Shown: positions 45,190-54,964, counted from the first letter of the stretch. The stretch is DNA of 55,469 nucleotides from Dehalococcoidia bacterium (GCA_011170375.1 DUEV01000015.1:1-55469); one strand, 5' to 3'. The notes: generated by a model from the sequence alone, not told the origin. Numbers and translations are program-made.

Positions 45190-46077
45190 TCACCCCATCT
45201 TTTCCTGGACAAACTCCCCGATGCGGTCGATTGCCTGCTGGCCCTCCGGCAGCATTGGGAAGAAATGCCACATGTGTATCATGTCTTCCCACGGCTCCAT
45301 GACCACATCCACCCCAGCCGCTTTTGCCCTATCCGCAAGACGCGTTGCGTCATCCAGCAGCACCTCAGACGTGCCCACCTGTATCAGCAGCGGTGGCAGT
45401 CCTCTCAGGTCTGCATAGAGCGGGGCTGCCAATGGTGCCCGCGGGTCTGCATCACCGAGGTAGTTTTTCGCCATCTGTAGAATATTCTCCCGCGTTACCA
45501 CTGGGTCTACATCAGCCTTTGTCGTCATCGATTCACTGAGAGCTTCCATATCCACCCATGGCGACATGGGAATAGCCACTGCTGGTAGAGGGTCTCCCGT
45601 GTCCCGCAGTGCCACTAATGTAGCTACCGTCAGCCCCCCACCAGCTGACTCCCCGGCGATAACAATCCGGGCAGGGTCCACGCCTGTGGACAACAGCCAG
45701 CGATAGCCAGCCACAGAATCTTCCACTGCCGACGGGAATGGGTTTTCTGGAGCCAATCGGTAGTCTAGCAGGAGCACCCTCACCTTCACCGCCCGCGACA
45801 GCCGCGAAACCATCTCGCGGTGCGTTCTTATCGAACCTATCGAATAGCCACCACCGTGGAGGTAGCAAACCACCCGTTCCTCTACCACACCGGGAGTGCT
45901 GACCCACTCAGCAGGAACACCACCGGCATCCACCGGCTGGCATTGTACGTCCTCAGCAAGCTGAAATCGGCTGAAGCCAGCCTCAAATCCAGCACGTTGT
46001 TCTTCGATGGTGGCGTTTTCCAGAACCGGTCGTGACCTCAACGCCTCTATAATCATCTGGAGTTCTTCGCTAGGCAT
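45190..46077 (-). CDS. Hormone-sensitive-lipase-type alpha/beta hydrolase, paralogue 1
   Basis: The protein has 295 residues from ATG 46077. The HSL-family oxyanion motif is YLHGGGYSIG and the nucleophile is in IAGESAGGG; the acid and His follow in DVVMEPWEDMIHMWHFF. It is probably a carboxylesterase acting on small esters in the cytoplasm. The open frame continues upstream through the other paralogue's end, but GAGGAAAT before ATG and the shared MPS-EL start fix this position. It is about half identical to its neighbour by eye. Confidence 0.9.
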   Translation of the reverse strand: MPSEELQMIIEALRSRPVLENATIEEQRAGFEAGFSRFQLAEDVQCQPVDAGGVPAEWVSTPGVVEERVVCYLHGGGYSIGSIRTHREMVSRLSRAVKVRVLLLDYRLAPENPFPSAVEDSVAGYRWLLSTGVDPARIVIAGESAGGGLTVATLVALRDTGDPLPAVAIPMSPWVDMEALSESMTTKADVDPVVTRENILQMAKNYLGDADPRAPLAAPLYADLRGLPPLLIQVGTSEVLLDDATRLADRAKAAGVDVVMEPWEDMIHMWHFFPMLPEGQQAIDRIGEFVQEKMG

Positions 46078-46141
46078 TGTATTTCCTCTTCCCTTTTTTA
46101 AGAATTGAGAGGTCGCCATATTATCTACTGTTAGCTCTACC

Positions 46142-47023
46142 TCACCCCATCTTCTCCCTGACAAAGTCTCTGATGCGGTCGATTGCCTGCTGGCCCTCCG
46201 GCAGCATTGGCGCATACATATGCCACACGTGGAACATGTCTTCCCAGGTCTCCAGTGTAACATCGACCCCACATTCTTTAGCACGCGCCTCAAGGAGGAT
46301 GGAATCTTCAATCAATTCCTCGGCACCACCCACCTGTATCAGCAGAGAAGGGAGTCCGGTGAGGTCGGCATGTATCGGCGACGCCAGGGGAGTTCTCAGA
46401 GGGGCCTCCCCGACATATGTTTTCGCCATCTTCAGAATGCCTTCATACTCTATCCCCCCTTCACGCCCAGCCAGCTTGGCTACTCCGGTACACTCCATAT
46501 CAGCCCAGGGTGATATACATATCCCTGCTGCCGGAAGTGGCACGTCAGCATCCCGCAACGCTACCAGGGCAGCCACCGTTAATCCCCCACCAGCAGAGTC
46601 ACCGGCAACCACGATTCGGCCCGGCTCTATCCCGCTGGAGAGTAACCATTTGTAACCGGCCACAGCATCAAGTACTGCTGCCGGGAACGGGTCCTCCGGA
46701 GCAAGGCGGTAGTTAATCCCCAGTGCTCGCGCCCCCGTCGCCCTCGATATTCGCGAAATCATCTCGCGGTGCGTATTCACCGAACACATTACATACCCAC
46801 CCCCGTGAAGATAATAAATGACCCAATCTGCCTTAGCTTCGGGAGTGGTAATCCATTCACCGGGAACACCACCCGCATTAACCTCCTCACACCTGACGTC
46901 ATCAGCAACCGGAAATCTGAGCATGGCCTCCGTCTGGGCACGCTGCTCCTGAATAGTAAGGTTGGGCTGGACCGGGCGTGACCTCATTAACTCCAGTACC
47001 TTTTCTAGCTCTTTGCTGGGCAT
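46142..47023 (-). CDS. Hormone-sensitive-lipase-type alpha/beta hydrolase, paralogue 2
   Basis: A 293-residue esterase with YLHGGGYVMC, nucleophile motif VAGDSAGGG and DVTLETWEDMFHVWHMY. It shares the start MPS(K/E)EL and the ending LPEGQQAIDRI-(R/G)-(D/E)FV with the next gene downstream, which indicates tandem duplication. The nucleophile elbow differs (GDSAG versus GESAG). The spacing between the two is 64 bases. radA is on the same strand just downstream in coordinates above. Confidence 0.9.
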   Translation of the reverse strand: MPSKELEKVLELMRSRPVQPNLTIQEQRAQTEAMLRFPVADDVRCEEVNAGGVPGEWITTPEAKADWVIYYLHGGGYVMCSVNTHREMISRISRATGARALGINYRLAPEDPFPAAVLDAVAGYKWLLSSGIEPGRIVVAGDSAGGGLTVAALVALRDADVPLPAAGICISPWADMECTGVAKLAGREGGIEYEGILKMAKTYVGEAPLRTPLASPIHADLTGLPSLLIQVGGAEELIEDSILLEARAKECGVDVTLETWEDMFHVWHMYAPMLPEGQQAIDRIRDFVREKMG

Positions 47024-47041
47024 GTGTTATTCTCCTTCCTC

Positions 47042-48445
47042 TTACCCTTGATCTTCACTGCCTCTTAGATTTCTACCACTCTTCACCAATCCCGCACCGA
47101 CTGCCTCTCGCAGGCTGCCTACCTGTATTATGTCAATTCCTTTCGGTGCCGGGCTGACCTTACCGCCTGCTTTAGGCACCAGGCAGCGCTTGAAACCGAG
47201 CCGGGCGGCCTCGCTGACACGCCGCTCCAGTTGCGGGACGGCCCGTAACTCGCCACTCAGCCCCACCTCCCCGACCGCTACCAGGTGCGGGTCGATACCA
47301 ACATCACGGAAGCTGGAGGCCACCGCTAGGGCAATCCCTAAATCTGCTGCCGGCTCGCCAATCCTGAGCCCGCCGGTAACATTGGCCATGATATCCTGGT
47401 TCCCCAGCTTGAGACCGAGTCGCCTCGTCAGCACGGCGGTCACCAGCAGCAGACGGTTGAAGTCGACCCCGTTAGCAGTGCGCCTCGGCAGACCGAAACT
47501 GGTGGGATTGGTCAGGGCTTGGACCTCAACCAGCAGGGGTCGGCTCCCCTCGAGTACCGGCACCACCACCGAACCGACAGACTCAGTACCGCGCTGGGAC
47601 AGGAAGGCGTGGGACGGATTTTCTACCTCAATCAGCCCCTTCTCCTTCATCTCGAAGACACCGATTTCATTGGTCGAGCCGTAGCGGTTCTTGACACAAC
47701 GCAGCAGGCGGTAGGCACTGAACTGCTCGCCCTCAAGGTAGAGGACAACATCAACAATGTGCTCCAGTACCCGCGGCCCGGCGATAGCTCCCTCCTTGGT
47801 GACGTGACCGGTGATAAAGACCGGCACACCTCCAGACTTAGCCCACTGCATCAACTGGAGGGTGCACTGCCTTACCTGGGTAATGCTGCCCGGGGCGCCT
47901 TCCAGCTCAGGGAGATAAGCTGTCTGGATGGAATCAATCACCACCAGGCCGGGCTGCAACTGCTCCACCTGCTCTAGAATGACGTTCAGGTCGGTCTCCG
48001 ATAGCAGGTAAAGATCGCTACCCTCGATACCCAGGCGCTGTGCCCGGAGTTTAATCTGGCGCAGTGTCTCCTCGCCGGTAACGTATACAACACCGCCCCG
48101 TGCTCCGGCAGCCACAGAAGCAACCTGTAATAAAAGAGTGGACTTGCCGATACCGGGTTCACCACCCATCAGCACCAGCGAGCCGGGGACTACGCCGCCA
48201 CCGAGAACACGGTTGAACTCCGTCAAGGGAATGTTGAAACGCTCTTCGGCATCAACCTCCACCGCCGACAGCTCCCGGGGTGGACTGATGGGGACGGAGG
48301 AACGAGCGGTAGGCGATGATGCCGCTACCGTCATCTCGACAAAGCTATTCCATTCCTGGCAACTGGGACAGCGCCCCAGCCATTTTAGTTCCTCCCGACC
48401 GCACTGCTGGCAGACAAAGACCGTTTTGGTGCGCGACTTCTCCAT
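47042..48445 (-). CDS. radA: DNA repair protein RadA
   Basis: A RecA-like branch-migration helicase in homologous recombination. The 467-residue protein has the zinc finger Cys12, Cys15, Cys26, Cys29 (CQQCG...CPSCQ), Walker A GGEPGIGKSTLLLQ, VVIDSIQT as Walker B, the RadA motif KNRYG (usual KNRFG) and a Lon-like C-terminal domain (GVDFNRLLLVTAVL, DLGIALAVASSF). It begins at ATG 48445. The upstream 566 bp gap is repeat-rich. Confidence 0.96.
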   Translation of the reverse strand: MEKSRTKTVFVCQQCGREELKWLGRCPSCQEWNSFVEMTVAASSPTARSSVPISPPRELSAVEVDAEERFNIPLTEFNRVLGGGVVPGSLVLMGGEPGIGKSTLLLQVASVAAGARGGVVYVTGEETLRQIKLRAQRLGIEGSDLYLLSETDLNVILEQVEQLQPGLVVIDSIQTAYLPELEGAPGSITQVRQCTLQLMQWAKSGGVPVFITGHVTKEGAIAGPRVLEHIVDVVLYLEGEQFSAYRLLRCVKNRYGSTNEIGVFEMKEKGLIEVENPSHAFLSQRGTESVGSVVVPVLEGSRPLLVEVQALTNPTSFGLPRRTANGVDFNRLLLVTAVLTRRLGLKLGNQDIMANVTGGLRIGEPAADLGIALAVASSFRDVGIDPHLVAVGEVGLSGELRAVPQLERRVSEAARLGFKRCLVPKAGGKVSPAPKGIDIIQVGSLREAVGAGLVKSGRNLRGSEDQG

Positions 48446-48557
48446 GGGCTGAGCTTACATGATTTTGAGCACTTATTCAAGGCAATTTACTCGCTCAATG
48501 ATTAGTAACACCCTGATATTGTGTTATTTTGCTCACACATCCTGTTGGGTGGTGGTG

Positions 48558-48633
48558 GCCCCATCCCCCTGTGTCCCCCTTCCCCAATGGGGAAGGGGGA
48601 ATTTTATTAAAAAAGAGGGGCTTCGCCCCTCTT
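48558..48633. repeat. Double-hairpin dispersed element, copy 2
   Basis: Reverse-complement orientation relative to the copy at 6.4 kb: GGCCCCATCC, then CCCCCTTCCCC/GGGGAAGGGGG, then AAGAGGGGC-TTC-GCCCCTCTT. The order of the two stems and the small loops match the other copies; the spacer is A/T-rich. Confidence 0.75.
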
Positions 48634-48784
48634 AAACCCCTCTTCGGCATTATAAAGTCTACGCTCTACTACTACTCCCCTTAAACAGTGTTGAGAATGC
48701 TCAGTCACCCCAAAGGCTTTGCCTCTGTTTGACCTACCACTTGCAGTCACTACCCAAGCTCCTGATAGAATAGCGCGGTACCCT

Positions 48785-48960
48785 CTAAGGTGCGAACGAC
48801 CTATGCCAAGGAACCATCCCCACACCGTTTTGGGGAGTTGGAGGGGTGAAACCCCTCTTGGCGCCTGCCTGCGCGTAGCCTGCTTGCGCTAAAGCTTCAG
48901 CGAAGGCAAGCCGCTCCGGCGAAGGCAGGGGGGACTTCAAGGGGGTGTCCCCCTTGATTT
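48785..48960. repeat. 176 bp dispersed repeat, copy A
   Basis: Begins CTAAGGTGCGAACGACC and ends CCCCCTTGATTT. A long identical core runs from GGCGCCTGCCTGCGCGTAGC through AAGGCAAGCCGCTC to GCGAAGGCAGGGGGGA. It matches 54965-55141 with one length difference, in the same orientation. It has internal complementarity (GCGCCTGCC...GGCAGG; CACACCGTTTTGGGG). Confidence 0.85.
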
Positions 48961-49011
48961 TCATCTTCATAAGAAGCGGAGAAAGAACCGGGCGAAGGTT
49001 ACCAAAGGAGG

Positions 49012-49509
49012 CTAACTGATTTCTCTTTCCATGAAACACACCGTGAAAGGTAGATGGGCAAACTGTCTTGTCGCTGTCTCCACAAAACCAAGGCTTTTAT
49101 ACCAGTCCTTCAAAATAGTCTGCTCATTGATAATGCCGATGGAGACCTTCTCTACGCCATTAGCTCTGACGTACTCAAAGGCAAATTCCATCAGCCCTTT
49201 ACCATGTCCCCGATGGCGGTATTCCGGGAGCACTGCCAGCCTCTCCACGTAGAACAGGTCGGCATCTGCCCTCTCCACAGCCACAAAGCCGACCTGTTTA
49301 CCTTCTAAAAATAGCCCGAAGAACCTCGCCCCCCTACTACGGTCTTCTCTCAGCCGCCTAGTAGTCATAAAAGAGGGGTGGGTGGGGCTGTTCTCCCTAG
49401 TTAGATTGAACTCCAGTGCCACCGTCTTGAAGGCATTCCGGACAACACGCGCACTGTTTCTCAGCTCATCCGCGCCGACTATTTCTCTGATGCTTAATTC
49501 GCTCATCAT
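49012..49509 (-). CDS. GNAT family N-acetyltransferase
   Basis: A 165-residue acetyltransferase with the acetyl-CoA-binding motif A in VLPEYRHRGHGKGLMEFA and motif B in NEQTILKDWYKSLGFVET. The acceptor substrate is unknown. It is flanked by the repeat-rich gap and, 64 bases upstream, by the end of oadB on the same strand. Confidence 0.88.
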   Translation of the reverse strand: MMSELSIREIVGADELRNSARVVRNAFKTVALEFNLTRENSPTHPSFMTTRRLREDRSRGARFFGLFLEGKQVGFVAVERADADLFYVERLAVLPEYRHRGHGKGLMEFAFEYVRANGVEKVSIGIINEQTILKDWYKSLGFVETATRQFAHLPFTVCFMEREIS

Positions 49510-49573
49510 CTGTAAATATCAAGATAAGAAGATGAAATCACAGGATAGAAACAACGGGACTATCGGCAGCCGC

Positions 49574-50713
49574 CTACCCCAGTATCCCTAGGAAAACCCC
49601 GGCGGCGGTGGCGGTACCGATTACACCAGCCACGTTCGGCCCCATGGCGTGCATCAGCAGGAAGTTACGCGGGTTGGCCTGCTGTCCCATCTTTTGTACC
49701 ACGCGTGAGGCCATTGGCACCGCAGAAAGACCAGCAGCACCAATCATCGGGTTAATCTTCTCTTTGATAAACAGGTTCATCAGCTTGGCTAGCAGTATTC
49801 CCGCAGCGGTAGATGCCGCGAAGGCAATCACACCCAGCCCCAGTATTACCAGACTCTCCCCCTGCAAGAAACTCTCGGCACTCATGAAAGCACCGATGCT
49901 TAGGCCGAGCAGGATGGTCAGGATATTCATAAAGGCATTGGCAGCTGTATCGGCCAGTCGGTCGGTGACGCCGGAGACCACCAGCAGGTTACCGAACATG
50001 AACATACCGATGAGCGGCGCTGACCGCGGTACCAGCAGGATAATGATAACAGCGGCAATCACCGGAAAAAGGAGCTTCTGGCGTCTGGAGACCGGTTTCA
50101 ACTGCGGCTTCATATAGATGGCGCGCTCTTCCTTGGTGGTGAGTGCTTTGATTATCGGCGGCTGGATAATGGGTACCAGCGCCATGTAGGTATAGGCGGC
50201 CACCGCTGTCATACCGATGAGGTCGGGGGCCAGTTTATTGGTCAAGAAAACAGTGGTCGGGCCATCAGCACCCCCGATAATGCCGATAGCGGCTGCCTCT
50301 TCGATGCCGATTTCAAGAAAATCGGGGAACGCCCGCCCTATCAGCAGGGCAATAATGAAGGCAAAGAAAACACCAAACTGTGCCCCGGCACCGAGGATGA
50401 GGGTCTTGGGATTGGCAATCAGCGGACCGAAATCAGTCAGAGCCCCCAGACCAAGAAAGATAAAGGCTGGTATCAGTTCGGTTGTGATACCACCCTGAAA
50501 GACCCGTAGCAGTAGCCCCGGCTCACCATCGGTAACCTCCATCAGCCCACCCAGAGGCAGATTGACCAGGAGCACGCCGAAACCGATAGGCACAAGCAGA
50601 AGGGGCTCCATTTTCCTGGCAATACCAAGATATATCAGGAGCCCCGCAATGAGGAGCATTACGATATTTCCCCAGGTCAGCGCCCCGAAGGCGCTCTCAT
50701 ACAGACCAAACAC
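49574..50713 (-). CDS. oadB: Sodium-translocating decarboxylase beta subunit
   Basis: The 379-residue integral membrane subunit couples decarboxylation of carboxybiotin to Na+ export. It has about nine helices and the conserved GGADGPTTVF (Asp site) and the C-terminal GPNVAGVIGTATAAG. The start is GTG 50713, which directly abuts the stop of the small gamma-like gene. Together with oadG and the biotin carrier it forms the membrane half of oxaloacetate, methylmalonyl-CoA or glutaconyl-CoA decarboxylase; the carboxyltransferase subunit is absent here. Confidence 0.94.
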   Translation of the reverse strand: MFGLYESAFGALTWGNIVMLLIAGLLIYLGIARKMEPLLLVPIGFGVLLVNLPLGGLMEVTDGEPGLLLRVFQGGITTELIPAFIFLGLGALTDFGPLIANPKTLILGAGAQFGVFFAFIIALLIGRAFPDFLEIGIEEAAAIGIIGGADGPTTVFLTNKLAPDLIGMTAVAAYTYMALVPIIQPPIIKALTTKEERAIYMKPQLKPVSRRQKLLFPVIAAVIIILLVPRSAPLIGMFMFGNLLVVSGVTDRLADTAANAFMNILTILLGLSIGAFMSAESFLQGESLVILGLGVIAFAASTAAGILLAKLMNLFIKEKINPMIGAAGLSAVPMASRVVQKMGQQANPRNFLLMHAMGPNVAGVIGTATAAGVFLGILG

Positions 50714-50857
50714 CTATTTCTTCTCTTCACCCTGGGACTCCGACTCACGCGTAACCAGGCTCACCAGCCAGACAATAATAGCTAGAAGCGTTAGGACAAG
50801 GATAGTCACTCCAAATCCAGCACCGGCAACCTTGGCCACCAAGCCCCAGTCTATCAT
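50714..50857 (-). CDS. Small OadG-like gamma subunit
   Basis: A 47-residue protein starting at ATG 50857 with AGGAG upstream: MIDWGLVAKVAGAGFGVTIL, a single helix continuing VLTLLAIIVWLV, then a hydrophilic tail ending GEEKK. Position (between biotin carrier and oadB), single helix and charged tail are typical of OadG. TAG abuts the oadB GTG. It is too short to appear in standard gene lists. Confidence 0.82.
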   Translation of the reverse strand: MIDWGLVAKVAGAGFGVTILVLTLLAIIVWLVSLVTRESESQGEEKK

Positions 50858-50897
50858 CCAGTACTCCTATCTCGAAAAACAGACCTGAATGAGCTAA

Positions 50898-51119
50898 TCA
50901 GTACTCTATAGTCATCAGGTGGACTCCAGTCTCGACCACCTGATCCGCCGCGACTTTTATCTCAGTAACAGTACCATCTACCGGTGCCAGAATCGGGTTC
51001 TCCATTTTCATCGACTCAATATAGAGAAGCACGTCACCCTCTGCCACTTTATCTCCGACACCTACTTCTATACTAATCACAGTGCCCGTTATCGGGGCTT
51101 CTATTATCTCCTGTGCCAA
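50898..51119 (-). CDS. Biotin carrier (biotinyl-lipoyl) domain protein
   Basis: A 73-residue stand-alone biotinyl domain with the biotinylation motif ESMKMEN (Lys38), VPITGTV-like APITGTVISIEV and KVGDKV. It would carry CO2 as carboxybiotin from the (missing) carboxyltransferase to OadB. It is the first of the three genes, with 40 bases to oadG. The clpC terminator lies upstream, so the set probably has its own promoter in the short gap. Confidence 0.92.
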   Translation of the reverse strand: MAQEIIEAPITGTVISIEVGVGDKVAEGDVLLYIESMKMENPILAPVDGTVTEIKVAADQVVETGVHLMTIEY

Positions 51120-51161
51120 GGCAACTCCTTTCCTGCCGATATTTGAAATTAGGCTAATTCT

Positions 51162-51210
51162 ACCAAAAAGAAAAGGGCGTTTCTACCCTCTATGGGTTTT
51201 TCCGCCCTTT
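51162..51210 (-). terminator. Rho-independent terminator of clpC
   Basis: On the minus strand AAGGGCG and CGCCCTT pair around a loop that holds a smaller ACCC/GGGT stem, followed by TTCTTTTT. It lies 27 bases after the clpC stop, in the direction of clpC transcription. Confidence 0.8.
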
Positions 51211-51236
51211 CTTAACCTCTTGGTTCTCAGTAACGC

Positions 51237-53708
51237 CTAGGACTCTTCATCCCCCGCAAGCGCACCGACAGCCTGCGGATTTACCACGATTTCTCCGTCA
51301 ACGGCATCAACCACAACGGTGTCACCGCCCCGGAACCTGCCGCGTAACAGGTCCTCCGACAGCTTATCGGCAACCATATCCTGAATAGTCCGGCGCAATG
51401 GTCGTGCCCCGAAGACCTCATCAAAACCCTTTTCTCCAAGCAGGTCCTTAGCCGCCTCAGCAACCTCCAGCTTAACGTCTTTCTCAGCCAGCTGTTCAAC
51501 TATTACCTGCAACATCAGGTCAACTATGCTGCGGATGTGTTCCTTATTCAGCGGATGGAAGACCACCATACCATCGACACGATTGAGGAACTCGGGACGG
51601 AAGGTCTTCTTCACCTCGGCAAGCAGCTTCTCTTTCATCCGCTCATAGGACTGCTGCTGGACCTTTTCTTCGTCGGTACGGGAGGTAAACCCGATAGCCG
51701 TTCCTTTCTGGATAAGCTCCGCCCCGATATTGCTCGTCATGACAATGATGCTGTTGCGGAAGTCAACTCGCCTGCCCTTGGCATCTGTCAGGTGACCGTC
51801 ATCAAATATCTGGAGTAAAATATTGAAGACATCAGGGTGGGCCTTCTCAATCTCATCAAGCAGTATGCAGCAATAAGACTTACGCCTGACGGCTTCGGTC
51901 AACTGCCCACCTTCATCGTAGCCAACATACCCTGGCGGTGCACCGACCATCCGGGAGACGGTGTGTTTCTCCATATATTCGGACATATCAAGGCGAATCA
52001 GCGCATCCTCACTGCCAAACATGAACTCGGACAGCGCCCTGACCAGCTCCGTCTTACCGACACCGGTCGGTCCAAGGAAGATGAAGTTGCCGATAGGATG
52101 CCTCGGATCTTTGAGTCCGGCCCGAGCCCGCCTTACCGCCTTGGATATGGTGTCGATCGCCTCATCCTGGCCAACGATACGCTTATGCAGCACCTCCTCC
52201 ATATGCAGCAACCGCGCTGTCTCATCGCCACCCAGCTGTGTCACCGGGATTCCGGTCCACATGCTGACCACTTCAGCGATGTCTTCCGTGGACACTTCCG
52301 GCTTCTCCTGCTCCTGCTCAGCCTGCCACTCCTTCTCCAGACCTTTTATCTTCTCTTCAATCTGAATCTCTTGCTGGCGCTTCTCTGCAGCATAGTCATA
52401 CTGCTGTGCTGCCAGTGCCGTTTCTTTTTCTTTGCGGACACTTTCAATCAAATTCCGCGCCTCTTTGAGTGTGATCGGCGTGCTCCGACGCTGAATTCTC
52501 ACCCGAGAAGCTGCCTCGTCGATCAGGTCAATGGCTTTATCAGGCAGGAAACGGTCAGGAATATACCGAGAGGCCAGTGTCGTTGCGGCATTCAACGCTT
52601 CGTCACTGATGTCCAGCTTGTGATGCTCCTCGTAGCGCTCCTTAATACCACGGAGAATCTCCATCGTTTCTTCTAAAGTCGGTTCCTCGACCAGAATCGG
52701 CTGGAAGCGTCTCTCCAGAGCGGCATCCCGCTCAACGTATTTACGGAAATCATCCAGAGTAGTGGCACCGATAACCTGCAACTGGCCCCGCGCCAGTGAC
52801 GGCTTGAGGATGCTGGCAGCATCGACCGCCCCTTCGGCAGCACCAGCGCCAACGATGGTATGAAACTCATCAACAAAAAGGACACAGTTACCGGCGGCCT
52901 TTATCTCATCAACAATCTTTTTCAGTCGTTCCTCGAACTCACCCCGATACTTCGTACCAGCAACCACAGCAGCCATATCCAGTGTTACCAGCCGCTTGCC
53001 CTCCAGGGTTTCAGGAACATCGCCAGCAGCAATCCGGTGGGCTAGGCCCTCGACAATCGCTGTCTTCCCCACCCCCGGCTCACCGATGAGAGCTGGGTTA
53101 TTTTTCGTCCGCCGACTGAGTATCTGGATTACCCGCTCAATCTCTTTGTGGCGACCGATGACAGGGTCAAGTCTGCCAGCACGAGCTGCGGCTGTCAGGT
53201 CAACGCTCAGCTGATCCAGAGCCGGGGTGCGGCTCTGAGTACGGCCGCCCCGTGTTTTCGGAGCATTCTGACTGAGGATGCGGGTTGTCTCGTTACGTAC
53301 CTGCTCCAGTGTGATACCGAAGCTATCCAGCACACCCGCGGCAACGCCTCCACCTTCGTGGAGCAGCCCCAGTAGCAGATGTTCTGTACCGATATAGTTA
53401 TGCCCCAGGTTACGTGCCTCATCTATCGCCAACTCAATGACACGCTTCGCTCTAGGTGTAAGGCCAATCTCACCAGTACTCGGTTTCTCACCATGCCCGA
53501 TGATAAATTCCACCCCGGAACGTACCTTCCCCAGGCTGACATTCAGGTTCGTGAGGACCCTGGCAGCAACCCCTTCCTCTTCGCGGAGCAGGCCAAGCAG
53601 GATATGCTCGGTGCCGATGTAGCTGTGGTTGAGATGCTGCGCCTCCTCCTGGGCCAGGGTCAGTACTCTTCGCGCTCTTTCCGAAAACTTCTCAAATCGG
53701 CTTGCCAT
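51237..53708 (-). CDS. clpC: AAA+ unfoldase ClpC
   Basis: The regulatory ATPase of the ClpCP protease. The 823-residue protein has two N-terminal Clp repeats ([11 protein letters not shown] at 31-41 and [11 protein letters not shown] at 106-116). The first AAA+ domain has GEPGVGKT (209-216), followed by a coiled-coil middle domain with the UVR motif ([16 protein letters not shown]). The second AAA+ domain has [17 protein letters not shown] 53708 follows GGGAGGAG. The 5S gene lies 68 bases upstream on the same strand. No mcsA/mcsB/ctsR is adjacent. Confidence 0.96.
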   Translation of the reverse strand: MASRFEKFSERARRVLTLAQEEAQHLNHSYIGTEHILLGLLREEEGVAARVLTNLNVSLGKVRSGVEFIIGHGEKPSTGEIGLTPRAKRVIELAIDEARNLGHNYIGTEHLLLGLLHEGGGVAAGVLDSFGITLEQVRNETTRILSQNAPKTRGGRTQSRTPALDQLSVDLTAAARAGRLDPVIGRHKEIERVIQILSRRTKNNPALIGEPGVGKTAIVEGLAHRIAAGDVPETLEGKRLVTLDMAAVVAGTKYRGEFEERLKKIVDEIKAAGNCVLFVDEFHTIVGAGAAEGAVDAASILKPSLARGQLQVIGATTLDDFRKYVERDAALERRFQPILVEEPTLEETMEILRGIKERYEEHHKLDISDEALNAATTLASRYIPDRFLPDKAIDLIDEAASRVRIQRRSTPITLKEARNLIESVRKEKETALAAQQYDYAAEKRQQEIQIEEKIKGLEKEWQAEQEQEKPEVSTEDIAEVVSMWTGIPVTQLGGDETARLLHMEEVLHKRIVGQDEAIDTISKAVRRARAGLKDPRHPIGNFIFLGPTGVGKTELVRALSEFMFGSEDALIRLDMSEYMEKHTVSRMVGAPPGYVGYDEGGQLTEAVRRKSYCCILLDEIEKAHPDVFNILLQIFDDGHLTDAKGRRVDFRNSIIVMTSNIGAELIQKGTAIGFTSRTDEEKVQQQSYERMKEKLLAEVKKTFRPEFLNRVDGMVVFHPLNKEHIRSIVDLMLQVIVEQLAEKDVKLEVAEAAKDLLGEKGFDEVFGARPLRRTIQDMVADKLSEDLLRGRFRGGDTVVVDAVDGEIVVNPQAVGALAGDEES

Positions 53709-53776
53709 ATCTCCTCCCTGTTACCACCTCCGAATCATACCCGCAACACTAGATATAGCCATAGAGAGGATAAAGC

Positions 53777-53897
53777 TTCCTGGCAGTGACATATTTTCCA
53801 CAAGGGGTTGCCCCCTCAGTATCGTCTGCGCTGAGGCGTTTCACTTCCGTGTTCGGGATGGGAACGGGTGGGGCCACCTCGCACAAACCACCAAGAA
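53777..53897 (-). rRNA. rrf: 5S ribosomal RNA
   Basis: The minus strand holds the conserved CCCGTTCCCATCCCGAACAC core, then GGAAGTGAAACGCCTCAGCG. The ends TTCTTGGTGG and CTGCCAGGAA pair to form helix I, giving about 121 bases. The 23S end on the same strand is 1.4 kb upstream, far more than usual. Confidence 0.95.
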
Positions 53898-54063
53898 ACT
53901 ACTATCTCCTCTCCAAATTAGACTAATACTCGGATTCCCCTCTTAATCTATTACCAGGCCCCTTTTCTGGTTAGAGGCTTCCAACCGTATTTTATCACAT
54001 TATGCGTAGCTGGTAAAGACGTAGTATGTAAAGATAATATAAAAAATTTACACCAAACCGGTA

Positions 54064-54099
54064 GTAATCCCACCTCTAAAGCAGGTCAAACTCTCTCCA
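54064..54099. repeat. Degenerate copy of the 23S rRNA 3' flank
   Basis: The segment aligns with 55270-55305 (23S 3' end and flank) without gaps over 36 bases, about 70 percent identical by eye, with an almost unbroken core CTCT(A/G)AAGCAGGTCAA. The two lie in the same orientation about 1.2 kb apart, flanking the nitroreductase gene. Confidence 0.5.
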
Positions 54100-54186
54100 G
54101 CTAACTGATATTCACTTTAACTTAACACTTTAGGTCTTTTCTGGCAATCCCCCCTTTATCCTATATCTCGCTCACTCAAGCAGTAT

Positions 54187-54215
54187 TTGCGGGAAGAGCA
54201 CACTCCGTTTATAAT
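54187..54215 (+). promoter_or_regulatory. Promoter of the nitroreductase gene
   Basis: TTGCGG (54187-54192) and a perfect TATAAT (54210-54215) are 17 bases apart, 32 bases before ATG 54248. Confidence 0.5.
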
Positions 54216-54247
54216 CAATACGATTCAAAATTCAAGGGGGAACTGGA

Positions 54248-54931
54248 ATGGAGACCGCGCAATTAACAAAGCTTATTAGAAATCGACGCTCGATTCGTGC
54301 CTGGCAGGACAAGCCGGTGCCAGAGGAACTGCTAATGCAGGCTGTGGAGCTGGCGACCTGGGCACCAAATGGCGCTAACGCGCAACTATGGTACTTCTAT
54401 ATTATCCTGGATAAGAATACCATTAAAGCCATTGCAGATGCTGCACAGGCGGGCAGGGACAATATGGCATCCTGGCCTGAAATGGCCCAGTTCGGGGGAT
54501 TCCCTCGCCCAGCCAGCGTACCGCAGGGAGCATCTGCCCCAGCAGCGCCACGACGGATGCCTCTTGGTGATGCTCCGGCTATGATTCTAGTCGGTGCTAA
54601 AAAGAGGGAAAATCCGATGGATAAGGTGCTGTCAGAACGGGCTAAGGTGGACGAAAAAGCTGCAGAAATGCTCCAGTGGAGCAGTATTCTTAATCCACGT
54701 ATTCAGTCGGTATCAGCAGGCATTGCCTATCTCCTTCTGGTGTTGCACCAGATAGGACTGGGTGCTACGTGGATGACCGGTCCGCTGGCACAGTCAAAGG
54801 GAGATGTAGAGAAAATCCTGAAAGTCCCAGAGGGTATGGACATCGTCGCTCTGATACCGGTTGGATACCCGGCAGACAATCCCACAGGGCAAAGAAGACC
54901 AGTCAACGAAGTTTGTGAAGTAATCAAGTAG
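54248..54931 (+). CDS. Nitroreductase-family FMN oxidoreductase
   Basis: A 227-residue nitroreductase-fold protein with the N-terminal FMN-binding RNRRSIRAWQDKPVPEE and WAPNGANAQLWYF, and a C-terminal GLGATWMTGPL and IPVGYPAD. Substrates of this family include nitroaromatics, flavins, quinones and enones. ATG 54248 follows AAGGGGGAA. It lies between the 23S and 5S rRNA genes on the opposite strand, so rRNA transcription would run antisense through it. There is no sign of damage. Confidence 0.9.
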   Translation: METAQLTKLIRNRRSIRAWQDKPVPEELLMQAVELATWAPNGANAQLWYFYIILDKNTIKAIADAAQAGRDNMASWPEMAQFGGFPRPASVPQGASAPAAPRRMPLGDAPAMILVGAKKRENPMDKVLSERAKVDEKAAEMLQWSSILNPRIQSVSAGIAYLLLVLHQIGLGATWMTGPLAQSKGDVEKILKVPEGMDIVALIPVGYPADNPTGQRRPVNEVCEVIK

Positions 54932-54964
54932 TCAGCGCTTCCGTCGGCAGTCTCAAAGTCCAAC

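Larger units (their letters stand above)
48446..49011. other. Repeat-rich intergenic region
   Basis: This gap contains a double-hairpin element (48558-48633) and a copy of the 176 bp repeat (48785-48960), listed separately. The 150 bases between them have no recognised feature. Short frames that cross the repeats appear in both repeat copies and are probably not genes. Confidence 0.6.
53898..54247. other. 350 bp gap between 5S rRNA and nitroreductase gene
   Basis: Apart from the 36 bp resemblance to the 23S flank (54064-54099) and the nitroreductase promoter (54187-54215), nothing clear is seen. The A/T-rich 53990-54060 could be part of the original rRNA spacer. Confidence 0.5.

Noticed and set aside
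46078-46311. 78-codon upstream extension of esterase paralogue 1
   Set aside because: It lies within the end of paralogue 2 in another frame; the real start is shared with the paralogue and has a ribosome-binding site.
48785-49039. Minus-strand frame of 84 codons across repeat copy A, and the similar frame at 54924-55121
   Set aside because: The shared peptide comes only from the repeated, structured DNA; the parts outside the repeat differ and no ribosome-binding site is evident.
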